Shown here piece by piece: positions 1 to 5,097 of a DNA stretch of 9,304 bases. How positions within the stretch are numbered: position 1 is the first letter of the stretch; the number at the start of each line of letters is the position of its first letter. Source of the stretch: JBAXTE01 sp038240835 (GTDB taxonomy: Bacteria; Bacteroidota; Bacteroidia; Bacteroidales; WCHB1-69); NCBI GenBank assembly GCA_038240835.1, contig JBBRGJ010000132.1, forward strand, positions 1 through 9,304, in the 5' to 3' direction. Under the pieces are notes generated by a model. It saw nothing but the letters and a program-made list of their open reading frames with translations. It did no database searches and was not told the origin of the DNA. The position numbers and the translations under genes are program-made.

Positions 1-965
1 AAAATGGCTTCAATGGAACGTAGCATATCTCTTTTGTTGTCGCGAGGTGCGTACACATATCCGTCGAGGGAGATCACTTTATTTGTCGTTTTATCCACAA
101 ATGAGTAATTGACAAAAGGTCCGCCCATAAAATCGTTTTCAACATACCATAAACCTCGTGTTTCTACGCAGTAGTTTCCATTGAAATCAATTACTTTTGA
201 GACAGGTTGGTACACTTTATAAGAAACAGCCATGTATGAACTGTCTGATGGTCCAGGAATGTTGTTTTTAGTTAGGGTGTCTCTTACATAAAGGATGTTT
301 TTCCTGTCCAATTGTTTAGCATCGGTATAGTCGTAAGTATAAATTAAAATTCCATGGCTAAACTCTTTGGTCTCTTTTCTTATCCAGCAAAAGTTTTCGG
401 TAGTTTTGCTAATTGAAAATCCTTTTGGAAAAGACATAGAGAATCCATGTTTTTCTTCCAATTGCTGAGTAACACCTTTTTCGCCCATGTTTTCACCAAT
501 CTTTTGATATCTTCTATATTCAGAATTTATAAAAAGATCTGCAATGGCTTCGCGTTGTTGCCAAAACTTTTCCACCAGCGATTCGCGAGAAGGACCTGTA
601 AGTTTTACCAATACTTGCGGGGCTGCCCATTTATCATTTACAAAAGATAATTTTGTTTCAGCAAGCGATTTGTCAATGGCAACCATTAGGATGCTGCGAT
701 GTGGGCGTAAAATTCTATTAAATTCGTCCACAGGAGTCGAAAATACGGTAAAACGTGGCTCCGATTGTGGAAGACCGTACTGATCGTCGGTGAAAAAATT
801 GGTGATAGTGTCCTTTAAATCTCCTCGCCACAATTCACGATCGGCGACCACGAGAATCTCGCCATTGCGTCCCGAAGACGACGTTGTATAGTTCTTAAAA
901 TTGTCGCCACAAGAGCTTAAAAGAGCCACTAATAGGGCAATCCATATAAAATTTGTTCTTTTCAT
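1..965 (-). CDS. DUF4837 family lipoprotein, C-terminus cut by window edge
   Basis: Reading the minus strand from ATG at 965-963 gives 321 uninterrupted codons to the left edge with no stop, so the 3' end lies outside the window. The protein starts MKRTNFIWIALLVALLSSCG: a positively charged start, a hydrophobic core and a lipobox (LSSC) with the lipidated cysteine at residue 19, so it should be an exported lipoprotein. The next stretch (NGEILVVADRELWRGDL, then a TNFF..DQYGLPQSEPRF segment) and the later FWQQREAIADLFINSEYRRYQ and MSFPKGF segments match what I recall of DUF4837, a family nearly confined to Bacteroidota whose function is unknown to me. The start is fixed by the signal peptide; there is no clear Shine-Dalgarno sequence. 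It lies 106 bases downstream of the minus-strand gene at 1072-1542 and may share its transcript. No frameshift or internal stop is visible. The family call is from memory of the motif pattern and is fairly secure; no role is assigned. Confidence 0.85.
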   Translation of the reverse strand, partial: MKRTNFIWIALLVALLSSCGDNFKNYTTSSSGRNGEILVVADRELWRGDLKDTITNFFTDDQYGLPQSEPRFTVFSTPVDEFNRILRPHRSILMVAIDKSLAETKLSFVNDKWAAPQVLVKLTGPSRESLVEKFWQQREAIADLFINSEYRRYQKIGENMGEKGVTQQLEEKHGFSMSFPKGFSISKTTENFCWIRKETKEFSHGILIYTYDYTDAKQLDRKNILYVRDTLTKNNIPGPSDSSYMAVSYKVYQPVSKVIDFNGNYCVETRGLWYVENDFMGGPFVNYSFVDKTTNKVISLDGYVYAPRDNKRDMLRSIEAI

Positions 966-1071
966 TGATCTCTATTTTTATTATCTGTTCACTATTATTC
1001 GTTTTTACTAACGACAAATAGCTGTTTGAATTGTGTAAAACTATAAAAAAGATCTGATTAACTGCCAAAAA

Positions 1072-1542
1072 TTAATCAAATTGAATGGGGGTGATAGGTT
1101 CTACTTCTTTTATTGAAAACACACAGTGTTTCCCTTTTACAGTATACTCAATGGACAACTTGGCTCCGTTCTCAGTAGTTGGCACTCCTGGGCAGTCGTC
1201 GTTGTTCAGCACCCATACTCCATTCGTATTCAGCACTTCTTTGGCATTGATGTATATTTTCACATTGGCTCCTTTGGAGATAATTTGATTGGTAGAAGAG
1301 CTGTTTTTCTCATCGATAATCAGCGATTCAATCAGGTAACATTTATCAGAAATCCATATTTTGGAAATCGAAATGTTTTTTATTTTTGAAAGTGCCTGAA
1401 TGGTGATACGATATTCCGCTCCACGCTGTGAAGAATTTGATTGGCTTGTCCAACTTCGGACGGTGCCATGCGTAAGTTTAAAATGCTGTCCATAAAGAAC
1501 AGAGGAACTTACTACTAAAAATAATAAAATGAATCTTTTCAT
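1072..1542 (-). CDS. Exported hypothetical protein, 156 aa
   Basis: I do not recognise this family. The 156-residue product begins MKRFILLFLVVSSSVLYGQ, a standard Sec signal peptide with a likely signal peptidase I cut close to the Gly18-Gln19 end, an arrangement common in Flavobacteriia. There is no lipobox cysteine, so the mature protein of about 138 residues is probably periplasmic or loosely secreted. The mature part alternates short hydrophobic and polar strands (for example ISKIWISDKCYLIESLII and VKIYINAKEV), suggesting a small beta-sandwich. It has three cysteines (68, 117, 140), of which C117 lies in a DDCPGVP turn; one disulfide is possible. No catalytic motif is visible. A candidate promoter lies upstream (1610-1638). 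The signal peptide, the intact frame and that promoter support a real gene; plus-strand reading frames over the same bases look like shadows. Function is unknown. Confidence 0.8.
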   Translation of the reverse strand: MKRFILLFLVVSSSVLYGQHFKLTHGTVRSWTSQSNSSQRGAEYRITIQALSKIKNISISKIWISDKCYLIESLIIDEKNSSSTNQIISKGANVKIYINAKEVLNTNGVWVLNNDDCPGVPTTENGAKLSIEYTVKGKHCVFSIKEVEPITPIQFD

Positions 1543-1609
1543 ACGTTACTAGTTATTTTCACACGTTAATATGTTCTCCAACTGATTTTTCCGAAGTCCT
1601 GATAAGTTC

Positions 1610-1638
1610 CAAAATTAGCAGAAAATCAGAATTATCAA
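1610..1638 (-). promoter_or_regulatory. Candidate Bacteroidota-type promoter for the 156-aa exported protein gene
   Basis: On the minus strand the octamer TAATTTTG (1617 to 1610) matches the Bacteroidota -7 consensus TAnnTTTG exactly. A TTG (1638 to 1636) lies 18 bases upstream of it, within the usual spacing of the -33 element. Transcription would begin near 1606 and give a leader of about 60 bases before the ATG at 1542. The match is by eye in AT-rich DNA, so chance occurrence cannot be excluded. Confidence 0.45.
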
Positions 1639-1701
1639 TCTTTTTTGCGTAATTTTAAGAGCTAAGATATAAAAAAACATCATTCATAGGTACAAATTCT
1701 T

Positions 1702-1709
1702 TATTTTTG
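1702..1709 (+). promoter_or_regulatory. Candidate -7 element of the glnS promoter
   Basis: TATTTTTG matches the Bacteroidota -7 consensus TAnnTTTG exactly. It ends 15 bases before the glnS ATG at 1725, so the mRNA leader would be only about 10-12 bases. I see no TTG at the right distance upstream (about 1676-1685 is without one), so the -33 half is missing or degenerate. If the element is real, the in-frame TTG at 1707 lies inside the promoter and cannot be the translation start. Confidence 0.4.
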
Positions 1710-1724
1710 CAAAAAAAACGAGCA

Positions 1725-3407
1725 ATGGAACAAGAAAACATCTTAAACGAACCGATTAAAAAATCGCTAAACTTTATTGAAGAAATTATAGAAAAAGATC
1801 TCAGTGAAGATACTTATCAAGGAAAAGTTCACACTCGTTTCCCTCCAGAACCCAATGGATATTTACACATTGGTCATGCAAAATCGATCTGTTTGAATTT
1901 TGGGTTGGCAAAAAAATACAATGGAAAATGCAACCTTCGTTTTGACGATACCAATCCGGCTAAAGAGGATGTTGAATATGTAGATTCTATCAAGGAAGAT
2001 GTAAAATGGTTGGGATTTAATTGGGATAATGAATATTATGCGTCTGATTATTTTCCTCAATTATACAGTTGGGCTGTACAATTAATCAAAGAAGGAAAAG
2101 CCTACGTAGACGACTCCTCGCAAGAAGATATTAGCAAAGGAAGAGGTGTTCCCACACAACCTGGCACCGAAAGTATATATCGCAACCGCTCAGTTGAGGA
2201 GAATCTCGATCTTTTTGAAGGAATGAAAAATGGAGAATTTGCCGACGGAAGCAGAGTTTTACGTGCCAAAATCGACATGACCTCTCCAAATATGCACATG
2301 AGAGATCCCATCATGTACCGAATTTTGAAAACAGAACACCACCGTACTGGAAATCAGTGGTGTATATACCCAATGTACGATTATGCTCACGGACAATCCG
2401 ATTCCATAGAGGGCATTACACACTCCGTTTGTACTTTAGAATTTGAAGTGCACCGTCCTTTATACAATTGGTTTTGCGATGCGTTGGCTATCCATCATCC
2501 CAAACAAGTTGAATTTGCTCGCCTCAACTTAAGTTATACCGTAATGAGTAAAAGAAAACTTCTTCAACTTGTTCAGGATAAACTTGTTATGGGTTGGGAT
2601 GATCCACGTATGCCTACAATTTCTGGCATGAGAAGAAGAGGATATACTCCCGAAAGCATGCGAAATTTTGCCGAAACCATTGGCATTGCAAAACGGGATA
2701 ACACCATCGAACTCTCGTTGCTGGAATTCTGTGTGCGCGAAAATTTAAACAAGAAGGCAAATCGTACCATGGCGGTGTTGAATCCCATAAAACTAATTTT
2801 GGATAACTATCCCGAAAATAGTTTTGAAGAACTCGAAGCCGTCAACAATCCCGAAGACTTAGAAACAGGAAAACGAAAAATCTCTTTTGGCAGAGAATTA
2901 TGGATTGAACGCGATGATTTTATGGAAGAACCTTCCAAAAAGTTTTTCAGACTATCACCTGGCAACGAAGTTCGCTTAAAATATGCATATATCATTCGTT
3001 GCAATAGCGTCGAAAAAGATAGCGAAGGAAATATTGTTGCCATCCATTGCGACTACATTGAAAACACAAAAACAGGAGAATCAGAATCGGGACGTAAAGT
3101 AAAAGGAACCATTCATTGGGCATCCGTGGCGCATGCACGCAAAGCAGAGGCGCGACTTTTGGACAAGTTATTCCTATCCTACGATCCTGAAGATGCGGAA
3201 GAAGGAAAAACATTCTTAGACAATATGAATCCAGAATCAATGACTGTCATTGAGGGATATATAGAACCTAAATTGATCAACGAATCACCCTTGGCAACTT
3301 ATCAATTTGAAAGAATTGGATATTTCTGCATCGACAAAGATTCCACTGCCGACAAATTGGTGTTTAACAGAACGGTAACCCTAAAAGATGGTGGCGCAAA
3401 AAGATAA
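1725..3407 (+). CDS. glnS: Glutamine--tRNA ligase (GlnRS)
   Basis: This cytoplasmic class I aminoacyl-tRNA synthetase joins glutamine to tRNA-Gln using ATP. At 560 residues it is close to the E. coli enzyme (about 554). Visible landmarks in order: the ATP-binding signature PPEPNGYLHIGH with HIGH at residues 48-51; NLRFDDTNP with the glutamine-site aspartate at about 74; the acceptor-end block CIYPMYDYAHGQSD..EGITHSVCTLEF; the KMSKS-like loop VMSKRKL (MSKR at 274-277) followed by GWDDPRMPTISGMRRRGYTPES; and a C-terminal beta-barrel anticodon-binding region from about 345 to 545, ending in FNRTVTLKDG. All spacings from HIGH onwards run about 6-8 residues ahead of E. coli numbering. An in-frame TTG at 1707 would add six residues, but ATG at 1725 is preferred because the TTG lies in the putative -7 element. 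These motifs distinguish it from GltX, which lacks the VMSKR form and the beta-barrel. It appears monocistronic: 640 non-coding bases follow. Confidence 0.97.
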   Translation: MEQENILNEPIKKSLNFIEEIIEKDLSEDTYQGKVHTRFPPEPNGYLHIGHAKSICLNFGLAKKYNGKCNLRFDDTNPAKEDVEYVDSIKEDVKWLGFNWDNEYYASDYFPQLYSWAVQLIKEGKAYVDDSSQEDISKGRGVPTQPGTESIYRNRSVEENLDLFEGMKNGEFADGSRVLRAKIDMTSPNMHMRDPIMYRILKTEHHRTGNQWCIYPMYDYAHGQSDSIEGITHSVCTLEFEVHRPLYNWFCDALAIHHPKQVEFARLNLSYTVMSKRKLLQLVQDKLVMGWDDPRMPTISGMRRRGYTPESMRNFAETIGIAKRDNTIELSLLEFCVRENLNKKANRTMAVLNPIKLILDNYPENSFEELEAVNNPEDLETGKRKISFGRELWIERDDFMEEPSKKFFRLSPGNEVRLKYAYIIRCNSVEKDSEGNIVAIHCDYIENTKTGESESGRKVKGTIHWASVAHARKAEARLLDKLFLSYDPEDAEEGKTFLDNMNPESMTVIEGYIEPKLINESPLATYQFERIGYFCIDKDSTADKLVFNRTVTLKDGGAKR

Positions 3408-3452
3408 TTTTTGATCTGTTTTTGTTTTTATTATTGATCCATTTTCAAAAAG

Positions 3453-3502
3453 GTCATACTGAGACTTTATCCAAAAAATTTTGGAAATAAAGGGTTGATG
3501 AC
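3453..3502. repeat. Short foldback element just downstream of glnS
   Basis: The element starts GTCATACTGAG (3453-3463) and ends ATGAC (3498-3502), so its ends are inverted copies of each other (GTCAT/ATGAC). Inside lies an inverted repeat: CTTTATCCAAAA (3465-3476) pairs with TTTTGG (3479-3484) and ATAAAG (3487-3492), with a two-base bulge. The first nine bases are identical to the start of the larger repeat at 3563, which suggests a decayed or short relative. It could help end glnS transcription, but the stem is AT-rich and no T-run follows. Confidence 0.5.
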
Positions 3503-3562
3503 AGTGGGGAAATACATTGATATTATAAACTTAACATATTGAAAATTAACGATTTAATGAAT

Positions 3563-3680
3563 GTCATACTGTCACGATAGCTATCGTGATAATCGAAGTA
3601 TTAAAGTGAGAACTTTTTGGAAAGTGCTTATGAAGTCCTTCGACAGGCTCAGGATGACTCGAAAAGTAGAAAAATCAGAA
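3563..3680. repeat. Foldback repeat copy A (interrupted inverted arms)
   Basis: The left arm begins GTCATACTG at 3563 and resumes with ATCGAAGTATT at 3592. The right arm, CTTCGACAGGCTCAGGATGAC at 3638-3658, is the imperfect reverse complement of that arm (GTCATnCTG and CGAAG pair). In the left arm the expected AGCCTGT core is replaced by an 18-base palindrome (3572-3589). From 3595 to 3680 the sequence is repeated directly at 3752-3853 (copy B): the first 47 bases match at 41 positions, and a 19-base stretch (3648-3666) is identical. The terminal inverted arms and the absence of any coding frame point to a small non-autonomous foldback element or REP-like unit. Similar CTTCGAC..GCTCAG..TGAC intergenic repeats are, from memory, frequent in Bacteroidota. 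Confidence 0.75.
3572..3589. repeat. 18-base perfect palindrome inside copy A
   Basis: TCACGATAGCTATCGTGA is identical to its own reverse complement over all 18 bases, which is unlikely by chance in this AT-rich spacer. It sits exactly where the inverted arm of copy A should carry AGCCTGT, as if inserted or substituted there. As DNA it could form a cruciform or bind a dimeric protein; as RNA it could form a hairpin of about 7 base pairs. From memory, related CCCGATAGCTATCGGG palindromes recur in Bacteroidota genomes, so it is more likely a dispersed repeat than a local operator. Confidence 0.8.
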
Positions 3681-3714
3681 GTAGTTTTTAAATCTGTAAT
3701 TTTTAGTTAGCCTG

Positions 3715-3853
3715 CACTGAGCCGTCCTTTTGAGGATAAACCTGTCGAAATGAAGTATTAAAGAAAGAGTTTTTTGGAAAGTACTTGTGAAGTCCTTCCA
3801 CGCCGAATTATGGTAAACTAACTCAGGATGACTCGAAAAGCAGAAAATCAGAA
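3715..3853. repeat. Foldback repeat copy B (both arms interrupted)
   Basis: This is a second copy of the element at 3563-3680, in the same orientation. The left arm is CACTGAGCC (3715-3723), then an extra block, then CTGTCGAA (3742-3749). The direct repeat begins GAAGTATTAAAG at 3752. The right arm is GAAGTCCTTC (3789-3798), then about 23 bases unlike copy A, then CTCAGGATGACTCGAAAAG (3822-3840). Compared with copy A's uninterrupted right arm, the left arm has gained about 19 bases (3722-3740, containing the small hairpin TCCT-TTTG-AGGA) and the right arm about 16-20 bases. Both extra blocks carry CCG at one end and TAAAC near the other on the plus strand. It ends about 195 bases before the adaptor gene. 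Confidence 0.7.
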
Positions 3854-3913
3854 AAAACTTTATAATTCCATCGTTGGTTGTTTGGCAAGTGTGTGTAAAT
3901 TCGGTTTCCAAAA

Positions 3914-3931
3914 ATGTTAATTATGTTAATT
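3914..3931. repeat. Tandem 9-base repeat upstream of the efflux operon, possible regulatory site
   Basis: ATGTTAATT occurs twice head to tail (3914-3922 and 3923-3931). The overlap also forms an inverted repeat, AATTA-TGT-TAATT (3919-3931). It lies about 117 bases before the adaptor start codon, a reasonable place for a regulator to bind. The sequence is so AT-rich that a chance origin is quite possible, and no cognate regulator gene is in the window. Confidence 0.3.
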
Positions 3932-4047
3932 GAGGATGAAAATAGATTTCATTCGCTCAATTATAATTAATTTAGCATTCATTAAGTTCGTGAAGAGACA
4001 ATTTTTGAAAAAACACGATTTAAATTTCAAATGAAAGTTATTATTAG

Positions 4048-5088
4048 ATGAAAAACAGACAATTTCTCTTTTTATTCGTTCCTGCAATTCTCTTTTTGGC
4101 CTATAGTTGTGGGTCAAATTCCGAAAAGGACAAAATAAAACCAAAAAAAATAATGAATGTTGATGGATTTGTTGTTCAACCGACTTTGTTGAATTTAACC
4201 ATCACGGTTTCAGGAACTATAAAATCTTTTGAAGAAACAGTATTGATGCCCGAAGTATCTGGAAGAGTGGTTGAAATACACTTGTTAGAAGGTAAGCCGG
4301 TGCAAAAAGGCAGTTTATTGGTAAAAATATTTGACGGCGATTTGCAAGCGCAGTTAAGGAAACTTAAAGCGCAGCTAAAAATTGCCGAACAAACTCAAAA
4401 ACGTCAAAGTGATTTGCTTAAAATAAATGGAATCAGCCAAATAGACTACGATCAAACGGTTTTGCAAGTGAGCTCTATCATGGCTGACATCGACATTATG
4501 AAGGCACAAATTCGGAAAACTGAAATTCTTGCGCCCTACAATGGAGTAATTGGTTTAAGAAACATCAGTTTGGGCGCGCAAGTTTCTCCATCTACAGCGG
4601 TTGCGACCATCAGGGCGGTTCAGCAGTTGAAACTTGATTTTAGTATTCCCGAAAAATACAGCAAAGTAATGGAAAAGGGCAAAAAAATCCATTTCACCAT
4701 TCAGGGTGACGATCAAAAATTTGAAGCCTCAGTAATCGCGACCGAATTGGCCATAGATGCATCTTCCCGAAACTTGAAAGTGCGTGCGTTGGTTACCAGC
4801 AAAAACAGCTCATTGGTCCCAGGAAAGTTTGCAAATGTAGAGCTAAATCTGGGCGAAAATAGCGACGCGCTGATGATTCCTACTCAATGCATCATTCCGC
4901 AGGAACGTGACAAAAAAGTAATTGTTTCCAAAAATGGCAAAGCAAAATTCATGATAGTCAAAACAGGAATTCGGAAAGAATCAACCATCGAAATCGTTTC
5001 TGGTCTCCAAAAAGGAGATACTGTGTTGACCACCGGAATCCTTTTTGTGAAACCTGGTGAAACCATTAAATTTTCAAAAGTTTTATAA
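4048..5088 (+). CDS. RND efflux pump periplasmic adaptor (membrane fusion protein), lipoprotein
   Basis: This is the periplasmic adaptor that bridges an RND transporter and an outer-membrane channel. The 346-residue product starts with a lipoprotein signal (hydrophobic FLFLFVPAILFLAYS, lipobox AYSC, lipidated Cys21), so it is probably anchored to the inner membrane. Domains in order: first lipoyl half with VSGRVVEIHLLEGKPVQKG (from residue 70); an alpha-helical hairpin at about 100-158, rich in K, Q and L; second lipoyl half starting ILAPYNGVIG (APYNG at 162-166); a beta-barrel with a VPGKFANVEL motif at about 255; and a membrane-proximal domain with IPTQCIIPQ, GLQKGDTVLTTG and VKPGETIKF at the C-terminus. 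It is shorter than AcrA (397 residues), mainly through a shorter hairpin. The ATG at 4048 is chosen because it gives a complete signal peptide. The transporter gene starts 9 bases after its stop. The substrate cannot be deduced. Confidence 0.95.
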   Translation: MKNRQFLFLFVPAILFLAYSCGSNSEKDKIKPKKIMNVDGFVVQPTLLNLTITVSGTIKSFEETVLMPEVSGRVVEIHLLEGKPVQKGSLLVKIFDGDLQAQLRKLKAQLKIAEQTQKRQSDLLKINGISQIDYDQTVLQVSSIMADIDIMKAQIRKTEILAPYNGVIGLRNISLGAQVSPSTAVATIRAVQQLKLDFSIPEKYSKVMEKGKKIHFTIQGDDQKFEASVIATELAIDASSRNLKVRALVTSKNSSLVPGKFANVELNLGENSDALMIPTQCIIPQERDKKVIVSKNGKAKFMIVKTGIRKESTIEIVSGLQKGDTVLTTGILFVKPGETIKFSKVL

Positions 5089-5097
5089 TTTAAGAGT

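Larger units (their letters stand above)
3408..4047. other. Non-coding 640-base region between glnS and the efflux operon
   Basis: I find no credible gene here on either strand. The left half holds a small inverted repeat (3453-3502) and two longer related foldback repeats (3563-3853). The right half (about 3860-4047) is AT-rich leader DNA of the efflux operon with short repeats (3914-3931) and a 10-base palindrome AATTATAATT (3959-3968). No strong GC-rich hairpin plus T-run follows glnS; the only nearby hairpin is AT-rich and lacks a trailing T-run. The best -7-like octamer ahead of the adaptor gene is AATTTTTG at 4000-4007, one base off TAnnTTTG and without a -33 partner, so I do not call a promoter. 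Confidence 0.75.

Noticed and set aside
447..783. Plus-strand open frames within the left end
   Set aside because: They are antisense to the DUF4837 lipoprotein gene, which has a lipobox and family motifs and is open across the whole stretch.
1085..1389. Plus-strand open frames opposite the 156-aa exported protein
   Set aside because: The minus-strand frame has a signal peptide and a promoter candidate; the plus-strand frames have neither.
1707..1724. TTG at 1707 as the glnS start
   Set aside because: It would add six residues absent from the expected N-terminus, and it lies in the predicted -7 element; ATG at 1725 fits better.
3465..3492. Intrinsic terminator for glnS
   Set aside because: The inverted repeat is nearly all A-T, has a bulge and is followed by GGTTGATGAC rather than a T-run.
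3675..3911. 78-codon minus-strand open frame in the glnS-pump spacer
   Set aside because: It runs straight through copy B of the non-coding repeat, has no signal, domain or start context, and its composition follows the repeat.
4000..4007. AATTTTTG as the -7 element of the efflux operon
   Set aside because: It differs from TAnnTTTG at one key base and has no TTG at the expected distance upstream.
3926..4144. 72-codon minus-strand open frame
   Set aside because: It overlaps the adaptor signal-peptide region on the opposite strand and shows no recognisable protein features; it is a shadow of AT-rich DNA.
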